Origin: Streptomyces sp. NBC_01210 | Lineage (GTDB): Bacteria > Actinomycetota > Actinomycetes > Streptomycetales > Streptomycetaceae | Direction: 5' to 3' | Assembly: GCF_036010325.1 (NCBI RefSeq) | Contig: NZ_CP108549.1 | Coordinates: forward strand, 4,588,001 to 4,652,000 | DNA length: 64,000 nucleotides | In this document: positions 7,603 through 15,485 of the stretch, in pieces | Layout: each line of letters begins with the position of its first letter | Numbering within the stretch: the stretch's first letter is position 1 | Made by a program: the position numbers and the translations under genes | Notes under the pieces: model-generated | Seen by the model: the letters and a program-made list of their open reading frames with translations, nothing else | Database searches by the model: none | Told to the model about the DNA's origin: nothing

Positions 7603-7643
7603 GGGGCCCGGACGCCTGCCGTCCAAAGCGCCGTCCGGGCCCC
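7603..7643 (+). terminator. 12-bp hairpin between small transfer genes and tra
   Basis: GGGGCCCGGACG (7603-7614) pairs perfectly with 7632-7643 around a 17-base loop. It is 33 bases before the tra start, so it could end the first transfer operon or attenuate tra. Confidence 0.6.
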
Positions 7644-7675
7644 TTCCAACCCCGTGTCCCAGGGAGGGACGTTCA

Positions 7676-9898
7676 GTGAATCACGACGACGAGAATGAAC
7701 TCTTCAACCGGCTCGAAGCCGCTTGGGGACTCGACTCAGGGCCCGACTTGGGCGGCGAGGTAGTCGACTTGGGCAAGGCCCGGTCGGCCCGTGCCGAGTC
7801 GGCCGACCCCGCAGCCGACCCGTTCGCCGACGCCCTCACCACCGCGTCGGGTGACGGGTCGGGCGACCTCGACACGCCCGTGATGGTGGATGGTCCGCAG
7901 CCCGAGGGGCCCGGTTATCTGGGTCGGCTCATGGGTGCGAAGCGGCGGGCGATCGTCCCGCCGTGGCTCCAGTCCACGGCGGAGTTCAAGACCGCGGCCG
8001 GTTGGGTCGCCTCGCACTACGGGCACCTGGCCGGGTACCACTCGCTGCGCTCGCCGCTGTATGCCGGTCGCCTCGCTCTCCAGTCGCCGCGTGGCGCTGC
8101 CCGGTTCATCGGCGGATCGATGCGCTGGGTCGCCGACCGCGAGGGGGAGCCGGTCCGACTCGCCGCTGTGCGGCGCGAGGACGCAGCCGAGTACCTGAAG
8201 CTGTCGCGGCAGCGCGATGGCCGGGTACGGATGCGGACTCTGGTCGCCGTCCTGGCCACCTTCATCGGTCTGGGTGCCGCCCTCGCGCTGTACGTGCTCG
8301 CTCCGGGCTGGCTGCAGGCCGTCACGCTCGGCACGGTCATGCTCGCGCTCGGTTCGGCCGGCAGGAAGGCTGACGCGCCGGTCATCACCCGCGCGGTGGA
8401 GATGACCAAGGCACCCAAGCTCACCAGTGACATCGTGCTGCGCGCGCTGGGGTCGTTGGGGATTCCGGCGATCAATCAGGCACAGTCCAAGGGCCGGGAC
8501 GGATTCGCCTTCACCGCCCCGATCACCCGCGACGGTCCGGGCTGGCGCGCCGAGGGAGACCTTCCCTACGGCGTGACCGTGACCGACGTCATCGAGCGCC
8601 GCGACAAGCTCGCCTCTGGGCTTCGCCGTCCGCTCGGGTGTGTGTGGCCCGAAGCGGTGCCGGATGAGCACACCGGCCGTCTGGTCTTGTGGGTCGGGGA
8701 TCAGGACATGTCGACCGCGAAGAAGCCGGTATGGCCGCTGCTCAAGGGCGGCGCGGTCGATCTGTTCAAGGCGGTCGCGTTCGGCACCGACCAGCGCGGA
8801 CGCTGGGTCGAGATCACGCTTATGTACATCGCGGCCGTCATCGGCGCGATTCCCCGCATGGGCAAGACCTTCCTGCTCCGTCTGCTGCTGCTCATTGCGG
8901 CGCTGGATGTGCGCGCTGAGCTGCACACCTACGACCTCAAGGGCACCGGCGACCTTGACCCCGTGGGCGAGCGCGTCTCACACCGCCACCGTGCGGGCGA
9001 CGATGACGAGGACATCGAATACGCGCTGGCCGACCTGCGCACCCTGCGGCAGGAACTGCGCAGGCGGGCGAAGATGATCCGCTCCCTGCCGCGGGATATC
9101 TGCCCCGAATCGAAGGTGACCAGTGAGCTGGCGAACAAGCCGAAGCTGGGTCTGCACCCGATCGTGATCGGGGTGGATGAGTGCCAGGTCTGGTTCGAGC
9201 ACCCCAAGCACGGCGCGGAGTTCGAAGAGATCTGCACCGACCTGGTCAAGCGCGGTCCCGCAACCGGAATCGTGCTGCTGCTGGCAACCCAGCGCCCGGA
9301 CGCCAAGGCCCTGCCCACCGGTATCAGCGCCAACGCATCCGCCCGGTTCTGCCTCAAGGTGATGGGCCAGCTGGAGAACGACATGGTCCTGGGCACGTCC
9401 AGCTACAAGCGGGGCATCCGGGCCACGATGTTCTCCTGGAAGGACAAGGGCATCCACTACTTCGTGGGTGAGGGAGCGGACGCCCGGATCGTCTCCTCCG
9501 TCTACGTCGACGCTCCGACCGCTGAGACGATCGGCATGCGGGCCCGCAAGCTGCGTGAAGCGGCAGGCACACTCTCCGGCCATGCGCTGGGGCTTGAGCC
9601 GGAAGCCAGCGAGAGCGCGGCGTATGACCTGCTGCGCGACATCCTCGCCGTCGTCCCCGCCGAAGAGCCCAAGCTCTGGTCCGAAGTAGTCGTGGCCCGT
9701 CTCGCCGAGCTACGGCCGGACGTGTACGGCGGCTGGGACCCCGAGGGTCTGGCCGCAGCGCTCAAGCCGCACGGAGTGCCCACCGGCCAGGTGTGGGGCA
9801 AGACCGAGGGCGGCAAGGGCGCCAACCGGCGCGGCATCGAACGCGCCAAAGTCACCGCCGCCGTAGCCGAGCGTGACGGAAACCGGGACGCGGGCTGA
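7676..9898 (+). CDS. tra: TraB/FtsK-SpoIIIE-type conjugative DNA translocase
   Basis: A 740-aa hexameric pump of the FtsK/SpoIIIE family. An acidic N-terminal region comes first, then paired membrane segments (about residues 186-225), then the motor domain with Walker A GAIPRMGKT (390-398) and Walker B IVIGVDE (496-502), and the RGPATGIVLLLATQRPDAKALP segment typical of FtsK motors, given here only in part. A C-terminal region (about 635-740) fits the winged-helix that reads short clt repeats. Such proteins move double-stranded DNA from donor to recipient without nicking. GTG 7676 follows GGAGGG by about seven bases. The CTAG-rich repeats just downstream are a candidate for the DNA site it recognises. 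Confidence 0.93.
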   Translation: MNHDDENELFNRLEAAWGLDSGPDLGGEVVDLGKARSARAESADPAADPFADALTTASGDGSGDLDTPVMVDGPQPEGPGYLGRLMGAKRRAIVPPWLQSTAEFKTAAGWVASHYGHLAGYHSLRSPLYAGRLALQSPRGAARFIGGSMRWVADREGEPVRLAAVRREDAAEYLKLSRQRDGRVRMRTLVAVLATFIGLGAALALYVLAPGWLQAVTLGTVMLALGSAGRKADAPVITRAVEMTKAPKLTSDIVLRALGSLGIPAINQAQSKGRDGFAFTAPITRDGPGWRAEGDLPYGVTVTDVIERRDKLASGLRRPLGCVWPEAVPDEHTGRLVLWVGDQDMSTAKKPVWPLLKGGAVDLFKAVAFGTDQRGRWVEITLMYIAAVIGAIPRMGKTFLLRLLLLIAALDVRAELHTYDLKGTGDLDPVGERVSHRHRAGDDDEDIEYALADLRTLRQELRRRAKMIRSLPRDICPESKVTSELANKPKLGLHPIVIGVDECQVWFEHPKHGAEFEEICTDLVKRGPATGIVLLLATQRPDAKALPTGISANASARFCLKVMGQLENDMVLGTSSYKRGIRATMFSWKDKGIHYFVGEGADARIVSSVYVDAPTAETIGMRARKLREAAGTLSGHALGLEPEASESAAYDLLRDILAVVPAEEPKLWSEVVVARLAELRPDVYGGWDPEGLAAALKPHGVPTGQVWGKTEGGKGANRRGIERAKVTAAVAERDGNRDAG

Positions 9899-9910
9899 GT
9901 GGAGTTCGCC

Positions 9911-10061
9911 GCTAGACCTAGCAGCACACCCCGCTAGGTCTAGCGGCACCGCTAGCACCCCAAACAACCCCTGATCAGCCCGCTAGTACCTAGCGGGCTC
10001 CCCTCGCCATGCCCTCAAACCCGCCTGAGAGGCACCCCATGACCTCAGTACTGGCCGCTAG
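9911..10061. repeat. CTAG-rich inverted repeat cluster, candidate clt/operator
   Basis: Eight CTAG tetramers in 150 bp (at 9912, 9918, 9934, 9940, 9952, 9983, 9990 and 10058), although CTAG is very rare in Streptomyces DNA. They form three nested dyads: GCTAG-AC-CTAGC (9911-9922), CCGCTAG-GT-CTAGCGG (9931-9946) and CCCGCTAG-TAC-CTAGCGGG (9979-9997). The first seven copies lie between tra and the next gene; the last is inside the first codons of that gene. Candidate transfer locus read by Tra, or an operator. Confidence 0.8.
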
Positions 10062-10290
10062 CGTGCCGCTCCTCATGCTCACCCTCGGTTACGCCACTGT
10101 GTGTGGGGCGAGCCCGTTCGGCAACTGCCGCAAGTGCCGCGGGCTCGGCTTCCAACTCACCTACACCCGCCAGGGCAAGCCCAAGCGCGGCAAGCACTGC
10201 CGCCGCTGCGACGGCATCGGCAAACGCATACGCGTCGGCCGCCACCTCTACAACGTCGCCGCCCGCATCCACCGCGACGGCACCCGCTAA
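10039..10290 (+). CDS. small membrane-anchored zinc-ribbon protein
   Basis: An 83-aa protein with one N-terminal hydrophobic segment (about residues 4-22) and two CxxCxG motifs, CRKCRG and CRRCDG (about residues 32 and 55), which together look like a DnaJ-type or rubredoxin-like zinc knuckle. The rest is strongly basic. Start ATG 10039 has AGAGG seven bases upstream. It opens the second group of small transfer genes after tra. Confidence 0.7.
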   Translation: MTSVLAASVPLLMLTLGYATVCGASPFGNCRKCRGLGFQLTYTRQGKPKRGKHCRRCDGIGKRIRVGRHLYNVAARIHRDGTR

Positions 10291-10311
10291 CCCACCGGAA
10301 GGGAATGCCCG

Positions 10312-10500
10312 ATGGCCATCACCGTCTCGCTCGTGGCGCTGTTCGGACTCGTTCTGTTCTTCCTCCTGCGCTCCAAGACCCTCGGCTACGGCGCCGCGTT
10401 CATCGCCGTCGTGTTCGGCTTCTACCTCGCCTCCACCGGCGCGGCCCAGCCCGTGAACGACCTCACCACCGCCGTTGTCAACGCCATCGGCGATCTGTAG
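10312..10500 (+). CDS. small two-segment membrane protein (Spd-like)
   Basis: A 62-aa, almost entirely hydrophobic protein with two predicted membrane segments (about residues 3-19 and 25-43). GGAAGGG lies about ten bases before ATG 10312. Small membrane proteins of this kind sit beside tra in Streptomyces plasmids and AICEs and are called Spd; the name here is by context only. Confidence 0.65.
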   Translation: MAITVSLVALFGLVLFFLLRSKTLGYGAAFIAVVFGFYLASTGAAQPVNDLTTAVVNAIGDL

Positions 10501-10511
10501 AGGAGCGCGCG

Positions 10512-11117
10512 ATGAACGAACCGATCCTTGCCCGGCACACGCTCGCCCTGGCCCTGCCGAAAGCCGCGCCCGCGTTCGCCACCTCGACCGTGCTCATCCT
10601 CGGCCGGATCTGGAACGCCAACGGGGCCGCACATTCCACCGGCAACGCCGCCCTGATGGTGGTGCTTGCCACCGGGGCCGCGGCGGCTGGCGCTTTCGCC
10701 GCTGCCGGTCGCAACGGTGACGGAGTACTCGCCGGAACCGCGTTCGCGGCATCCGGAGGGCTCGCCCTCGCAGGCATCGCCGGATACGCCGACGGCATCT
10801 CCCTGCCGCTGCTGCTGTGGGCGCTGGCGACCGCGGTCGCCTACGGGCTCGCCGCCCGCTACTGGCGCACCGACCGCCGCGACACGATCGCCCACGAGCG
10901 GCACACCACCGTGCGGCGCGAGGAACACGCGCACATCGAGCGCGTGGAGACGATCCGCGGCCGCACCCAGATCGAGGTAGCCCGCGAAGGCACCGCCTAC
11001 GCCGAAGCCCTCGCCCAGGCCCTCACCCATCGAGCGATGCTGCCCGGCTTCGACCCGCAGGCTCTGGAAACCGCGGGCCTGCCCGAACTGCCCACCGCTG
11101 GGAGGAAATCTGTATGA
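10512..11117 (+). CDS. membrane protein with cytoplasmic tail (SpdB-like)
   Basis: A 201-aa protein with four hydrophobic segments in the first 118 residues (about 15-33, 45-61, 70-90 and 96-115) and a basic, helix-rich cytoplasmic tail rich in His, Arg and Glu (HERHTTVRREEHAHIERVE). It has the layout of spread proteins that associate with the translocase at septal crosswalls. AGGAG lies six bases before ATG 10512, and its TGA overlaps the ATG of the next small gene. Confidence 0.68.
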   Translation: MNEPILARHTLALALPKAAPAFATSTVLILGRIWNANGAAHSTGNAALMVVLATGAAAAGAFAAAGRNGDGVLAGTAFAASGGLALAGIAGYADGISLPLLLWALATAVAYGLAARYWRTDRRDTIAHERHTTVRREEHAHIERVETIRGRTQIEVAREGTAYAEALAQALTHRAMLPGFDPQALETAGLPELPTAGRKSV

Positions 11118-11200
11118 GCCGCCACACCCTGCCCCGGCGCTCCTCCGCCTACCTCGGCCCGTGGGCCGCCAGCGGCTACAGCGACGAACCGCCCTTCTAG
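11114..11200 (+). CDS. 28-aa peptide coupled to the membrane gene
   Basis: A 28-residue frame (MSRHTLPRRSSAYLGPW at its start) with an ATG overlapping the stop of the previous gene (ATGA) and GGAGG eight bases upstream. The strong ribosome binding site supports real translation. Positively charged N-terminal half, acidic end; function unknown. Confidence 0.5.
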   Translation: MSRHTLPRRSSAYLGPWAASGYSDEPPF

Positions 11201-11208
11201 ACACGGCT

Positions 11209-11246
11209 AGGGCGGCCCGCATCTCGCCAAAGTTCCGGGCCGCCCT
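11209..11246 (+). terminator. 11-bp hairpin terminator after the transfer genes
   Basis: AGGGCGGCCCG (11209-11219) pairs perfectly with 11236-11246 around a 16-base loop, immediately after the 28-aa frame and before the replication genes. It probably separates transfer and replication transcripts. Confidence 0.65.
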
Positions 11247-11284
11247 GATCTCCCGCTCACTTCACAGAACTGGAGACATCCAGC

Positions 11285-12184
11285 ATGACCCATAACCGCA
11301 ACACCGCGCTGCTCACCGCAGCGCTGGAAGCCGCCGAACACGGGTGGGCAGTCTTCCCGCTCCGTCCCGGTGACAAGCGCCCTGCTCTGCACGGTGAGGC
11401 GCAGTGCCCCGGCATTGGGGACTGCGCGGGCGGTCACCGCAAGTGGGAACAGCGCGCCACCCTCGACCCCGACCGCATCCGCGCCGCATGGGCCACGCGC
11501 CCGTTCAACGTCGGCATCGCCACTGGCCCCTCAGGGCTACTCGTCGTGGACCTCGACATGCCCAAGCCCAACAGCAATGGGGACACGCCTTGCGGCGTGA
11601 CGACCTTTACGGCGCTCTGCGAGCGCGCCGGGCAGGCCGTGCCCGCCACGCGTACGGTGCGGACTGCGAGCGGCGGGGCGCATCTGTACTTCACCGCGCC
11701 GCCCAGTGTCCGGCTGGCCAATTCGGCCGGCAGGCTCGGCAAGCTCATCGACACCCGGGCATGGGGCGGGTACGTCGTCGCCGCTGGCAGCACCACACCC
11801 ACCGGCCCCTACACGGTCACCCACCCCGCTCCGGTAGTCCCGCTCCCGGAATGGCTGTGGACCCTTCTGACGACCCGTCAGGCATCGCGGGCACTAACGG
11901 CCGTGCCGTCGTCGTCCAAGGGCTCTGCGTACGCCACAGCGGCTCTCAGGGCCGAAATCGCGAATGTGGCGGGCGCTGCCGAGGGCAAGCGCAACTGGAC
12001 TCTCCTCAGGGCCGCCCGCGCTCTGGGGCGGTTCGTCGCATCCGGCGACCTCGTTCGCAGTGAGGTCGAAGATTCTCTTAATGGCGCGGCGCTGGCGGCC
12101 GGTCTGCGGGAGCGCGAGTGCACACCGGTCATCACCAGCGCACTGAACTGGTCGGCCGCCCACAACCCCGGCAAGGCGTCATGA
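11285..12184 (+). CDS. element replication protein: prim-pol domain
   Basis: A 299-aa prim-pol protein. Metal motif LVVDLDMP (about residues 83-90), SGGAHLYF (about 135-142) and GGYVVAAGS (about 163-171) are the family's catalytic and structural motifs. The first part, AALEAAEHGWAVFPLRPGDKRP, is the classical prim-pol entry. It would prime and extend at the element's origin after excision. GGAG sits about ten bases before ATG 11285. Its TGA overlaps the ATG of a 62-aa gene, which in turn overlaps the DUF3631 ATPase gene; together they replace the single large Rep (prim-pol plus helicase) of other AICEs. Confidence 0.9.
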   Translation: MTHNRNTALLTAALEAAEHGWAVFPLRPGDKRPALHGEAQCPGIGDCAGGHRKWEQRATLDPDRIRAAWATRPFNVGIATGPSGLLVVDLDMPKPNSNGDTPCGVTTFTALCERAGQAVPATRTVRTASGGAHLYFTAPPSVRLANSAGRLGKLIDTRAWGGYVVAAGSTTPTGPYTVTHPAPVVPLPEWLWTLLTTRQASRALTAVPSSSKGSAYATAALRAEIANVAGAAEGKRNWTLLRAARALGRFVASGDLVRSEVEDSLNGAALAAGLRERECTPVITSALNWSAAHNPGKAS

Positions 12185-12369
12185 ACGCGCCCCGCCATCC
12201 GGCCCTTAAGAGCATTCCCGGCACCCCGAGCCGCCCGGCGGCCGCCGAACACCCCGCAGCGCGGACGGCCGTGGGCGTGCCGAAGGGCGTCGCCGAAGGC
12301 GTCCCCACTGCTGTTCGCCCTGACCCGCACGCGGTCACCACCGCGACCGAACGGAGGACCGCCGCATGA
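12181..12369 (+). CDS. 62-aa linker gene in the replication operon
   Basis: A 62-residue Pro/Ala/Thr-rich protein with no recognised domain and little predicted structure. Its start overlaps the prim-pol stop and its stop overlaps the DUF3631 start (both ATGA). It may be a translational bridge or a remnant of a linker between fused primase and helicase domains. Confidence 0.5.
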   Translation: MNAPRHPALKSIPGTPSRPAAAEHPAARTAVGVPKGVAEGVPTAVRPDPHAVTTATERRTAA

Positions 12370-13538
12370 GCGCACCCGAGACAACCAGCGCGCCAACCAT
12401 CGACGGGGCCGCGCTGCTCGACGAGGTCGAAGCCTTCCACCGCCGGTTCAACATCTTCCCCACCGAAGCGGCCTACGTCGCCGTCACGCTGTGGGACGCG
12501 CACGCGCACCTGCTCGACTGCTTCGACTCCACGCCCCGCATCGCGTTCCTCTCCCCGGAACCGGGGTCCGGGAAGTCGCGGGCGCTGGAGATCGTGGAAA
12601 CCCTCGTCCCGCGCCCCATGGTGGCCGTGAACGCCTCAGCGGCTGCTCTGTTCCGTGCTGTGTCGGGGCCGGACGGGCGGCCCACGATCCTGTTCGATGA
12701 GATCGACACCGTTTTCGGCCCCAGGGCTGGCGACAACGAGGAACTGCGCGGGTTCCTCAATGCCGGGCACCGTCGCACGGGTGTCACCTACCGGTGTGTT
12801 GGAGACAGCCAGACCGTGACCCCGTTCCCGTCGTACACGGCCGTCGCGGTCGCGGGCCTCGGCTCGCTGCCGGACACGATCCTGACCCGCTCGATCATCA
12901 TCCGCATGCGCCGACGGGCCAGGAACGAGAAGGTCGAACCCTTCCGCGCCCGCCTCCACGAGCAGGAAGGAAACGCCCTGCGCGACCGCATCGCCGCATG
13001 GGCCGAGCACGCACGCGGATGGGTCATGGGCGCCTGGCCCGAGTTCCCCGAAGGTGTCACCGACCGACCCGCAGACGTATGGGAACCGCTGCTCGCCATC
13101 GCGGATGCCGCCGGGGGCGACTGGCCCCAGCGGGCCCGGGAAGCCTGCGTGGCCCTCGTCAAAGCCGCGCAGTACACCGACAAGCACAGCTTGGGCATTC
13201 GGCTGTTGACCGATCTGCGGGATCACGTGCTCATCGGCATCGACCGTCTACCCACCATCGCCATTCTGGACCGGCTCAACGCGCTCGATGACGCGCCGTG
13301 GGCTGACCTTAACGGCAAGCCGCTCGACAACCGGCGCCTGTCTCGGATGCTCGCCGAGTACATGACCGCCGACAACGAGCCCATCCGTTCCCGGAACATC
13401 CGCACTTCTGGCGGTGTCCTCAAGGGCTTCCACGCCAAGGACTTGGAAGACGCGTGGGCGCGCTACTGCCCCCCTCCCCGGGAAACCGCTACATCCGCTA
13501 CGCCGCTACAGCCCAGCTCAGAGCCCCTGAACCTGTAG
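12366..13538 (+). CDS. DUF3631 ATPase (replication helicase-like)
   Basis: A 390-aa protein with Walker A PEPGSGKS (about residues 63-70) and Walker B TILFDEID (about 106-113), followed by an R-finger-like TRSIIIRMRRR segment (about 178-188) and the C-terminal DUF3631 domain (LLTDLRDH ... LNGKPLDNRRLSRML). This domain accompanies prim-pol in many actinobacterial elements as the presumed origin-unwinding partner. The last 20 codons carry the first three CCGCTAC iterons, so the coding end and the presumed origin overlap. Confidence 0.85.
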   Translation: MSAPETTSAPTIDGAALLDEVEAFHRRFNIFPTEAAYVAVTLWDAHAHLLDCFDSTPRIAFLSPEPGSGKSRALEIVETLVPRPMVAVNASAAALFRAVSGPDGRPTILFDEIDTVFGPRAGDNEELRGFLNAGHRRTGVTYRCVGDSQTVTPFPSYTAVAVAGLGSLPDTILTRSIIIRMRRRARNEKVEPFRARLHEQEGNALRDRIAAWAEHARGWVMGAWPEFPEGVTDRPADVWEPLLAIADAAGGDWPQRAREACVALVKAAQYTDKHSLGIRLLTDLRDHVLIGIDRLPTIAILDRLNALDDAPWADLNGKPLDNRRLSRMLAEYMTADNEPIRSRNIRTSGGVLKGFHAKDLEDAWARYCPPPRETATSATPLQPSSEPLNL

Positions 13539-13663
13539 CGGCAGCAACCCGTGTAGCGGCTACGCCCCACATCGCGTGATGGGACGTAGCCGCTACACGC
13601 GACCTCTCCGCTACAAAAAACCGCCCGCTGACCTGCGATGTAGCGGCGTAGCGGATGTAGCGG
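13486..13663. repeat. ten-copy CCGCTAC iteron array, candidate element origin
   Basis: CCGCTAC occurs at 13486, 13495, 13503, 13590 and 13608, and its complement GTAGCGG at 13535, 13553, 13640, 13648 and 13657: ten copies in 178 bp. Two of them form a perfect 14-bp inverted repeat (13551-13564 and 13585-13598) with a 20-base loop that can itself pair. An A6 run follows at 13615-13620. Location right after the replication genes and before xis suggests the origin (oriV) or Rep operator. Confidence 0.8.
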
Positions 13664-13720
13664 ACTTCTGAGAAGGGGGCCAAGAGCCCCAGCATGACCG
13701 CTTCGCCAAGGAGTCGCACA

Positions 13721-13906
13721 GTGGCACGTCCTCAGATGCTCAAGCTGGGTGAAGTCCTCGAGGAGATCGACATGAGCCGAGCCGCCTTCTACCGCATGCG
13801 CGCCCGGGGCCAGGCCCCGCAGCTGCGCAAGCTCCCCAACGGACAGATTCGCGTGCGCCGTCAGGACCTCGACGCCTGGTGGGAGAGCTGCGAGAAAGCC
13901 GCCTGA
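13721..13906 (+). CDS. xis: excisionase, MerR-like helix-turn-helix
   Basis: A 61-aa winged-helix protein. LKLGEVLEEIDMSRAAFYRM (about residues 6-25) is the HTH, followed by a RKLPNGQIRVRRQDLDAWWE wing. It has the size and position of AICE Xis, directly before int. It should bind the att arm sites and bias Int towards excision. GTG 13721 follows AAGGAG (13708-13713) by seven bases and is preferred to ATG 13694. Confidence 0.85.
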   Translation: MARPQMLKLGEVLEEIDMSRAAFYRMRARGQAPQLRKLPNGQIRVRRQDLDAWWESCEKAA

Positions 13907-13921
13907 TCCGAAGCACGACCG

Positions 13922-13955
13922 CGAAGGGGTCCCGCCACGTGGCGGGACCCCTTCG
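13922..13955. terminator. 34-bp perfect palindrome between xis and int
   Basis: Bases 13922-13938 are the exact complement of 13939-13955, giving a 17-bp stem without a spacer. It lies between the xis stop and the int ribosome binding site, and ends six bases before AAGGAG. It may terminate or attenuate xis transcription and so hold down int, or protect RNA ends. Confidence 0.8.
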
Positions 13956-13971
13956 GCATGAAGGAGAGATG

Positions 13972-15351
13972 ATGCACGCCTATGACGTGCGCGTGTGGAG
14001 CATCCGCCGCCGCGCCAGCAAGAGCGCCCCGTTCCAACTTCGCTGGACAGTAGGCGGCAAGGTCCACCAAGAGCCGTTCCTGACCAAGACCCTTGCCGAC
14101 GCGCGCCGGGCCCAACTTGTAACGGCGGCCCGCAGCGGAGAGGCATTCGACACCGAGACCGGACTTCCCGTCTCCGAGCTTCGCCAGCTCAACCGCACGT
14201 CCTGGTACACCCACGCTCGGGACCACGTAGCGATGAAGTGGCCCACCGCCGCCGCGAAACACCGCGCGAGCATCGCGGAGAGCCTGACCATCGCGACCAT
14301 GGCCTTCTGCCCGGACGGCAAGGGCCGCCCGGAATCTGAGCTGCTGCGGCGGGCGCTCTATCAGTGGGCTTTCAACGCCGGTAGGCACCAGGCCGAACCC
14401 CCGGAAGCCGAAGCTCAGGCCCTGGCTTGGGCAGAGAAACACGCGCCGGCAGTCGTGGACCTCGACAGCGCCAAGAAGATGCGCACAGTCCTCGATGAGC
14501 TGGCGAAGAAGAAGGACGGAAAGGCCGCCGCTCCGAACACGATCCGCCGACGTCGGGCCGTGCTGAGCAACTGCCTACGCCTGGCTGTGGAGAAAGAGCT
14601 GCTGCCCAGCAATCCGCTGAACCGCGTGCACTGGGAGCTCCCCAAGGCTATGGAAGAGCTGGACGAGCGGAGCGTGGCCACCCCTGCACAAGCGAGCGCG
14701 CTGCTCAAAGCCGTACGCGGCCAAGGCGAGCGCGGTGAGCACCTGGCAGCGTTCTTCGGGTGCATGTACTACGCCGCCATGCGGCCGGAGGAAGTCTCCG
14801 TACTCAGCATCGAGCAGTGCACGCTGCCCGAGACAGGATGGGGCCGTCTGGACCTCTCCGGGGCGCGTCCCCAGGTCGGCTCAGGATGGACCGACGACGG
14901 AATGCCGTACGAAGAGCGCGGGCTCAAGCACCGCGCCCGACGGACCGTGCGCCGTGTGCCGATCCCGCCCGTTCTGGTGGTGCTGCTGCGACAGCACATC
15001 GAGCAGTTCGGCACCGGTGACGACGGCCGTCTTTTCCGTGCCGTTCGCGGCGGACCGATCCGGTCTCAGGAGTACGGGGCCGTATGGAAGGAAGCGCGGC
15101 GGCTGGCGCTCTCACCGGCTCAGGTCGCGTCGCCGCTCGCGTTCATCCCCTACGACCTGCGGCACGCCTGCGTGTCCTTCTGGCTGCGCTCCGGGGTGAG
15201 CCTCGCCGAAACGGCCCGCCGCGCCGGGCAGAGCATCGCAGTACTTCAGCGCTACTACGCGAAGGTGCTGGACGGAGAGGAAGAACGGATGAACGAACTG
15301 ATCGACCAGGGCTTTGCCGACCAGGCCAAGGAAGACCCGCCGACGGCCTGA
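13972..15351 (+). CDS. int: tyrosine site-specific integrase
   Basis: A 459-aa tyrosine recombinase. N-terminal arm-binding and SAM-like core-binding regions come first (to about residue 220), then the catalytic domain: Arg in YYAAMRPEEVSVL (about residue 265), YDLRHACVS (about 394-402; tyrosine replaces the first His of the HxLRH motif, as in many actinobacterial integrases), AGQS in place of AGHS, and the nucleophile in LQRYYAKV (about 424). It joins attP to attB in tRNA-Ser(TGA). ATG 13972 has AAGGAG five bases upstream; ATG 13969 is an alternative. It points towards the right att site 135 bp downstream. Confidence 0.93.
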   Translation: MHAYDVRVWSIRRRASKSAPFQLRWTVGGKVHQEPFLTKTLADARRAQLVTAARSGEAFDTETGLPVSELRQLNRTSWYTHARDHVAMKWPTAAAKHRASIAESLTIATMAFCPDGKGRPESELLRRALYQWAFNAGRHQAEPPEAEAQALAWAEKHAPAVVDLDSAKKMRTVLDELAKKKDGKAAAPNTIRRRRAVLSNCLRLAVEKELLPSNPLNRVHWELPKAMEELDERSVATPAQASALLKAVRGQGERGEHLAAFFGCMYYAAMRPEEVSVLSIEQCTLPETGWGRLDLSGARPQVGSGWTDDGMPYEERGLKHRARRTVRRVPIPPVLVVLLRQHIEQFGTGDDGRLFRAVRGGPIRSQEYGAVWKEARRLALSPAQVASPLAFIPYDLRHACVSFWLRSGVSLAETARRAGQSIAVLQRYYAKVLDGEEERMNELIDQGFADQAKEDPPTA

Positions 15352-15427
15352 AACCTGGCCACAGGTTGGCCGCACGCGCTGGTCAACAGTGGGATACCGG
15401 CGAGACAGGGTGAGACAACGGGAACGC

Positions 15428-15462
15428 AGAAGGGGTGCCCCTCAGTGAGAGGCACCCCTTCT
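15428..15462. terminator. 12-bp terminator hairpin after int
   Basis: AGAAGGGGTGCC (15428-15439) pairs perfectly with 15451-15462 around an 11-base loop. Both strands are equally structured, so it can end int transcription and also the leftward tRNA-Ser transcript. Confidence 0.8.
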
Positions 15463-15485
15463 GACCAGCATCTACGCTGACCTGC

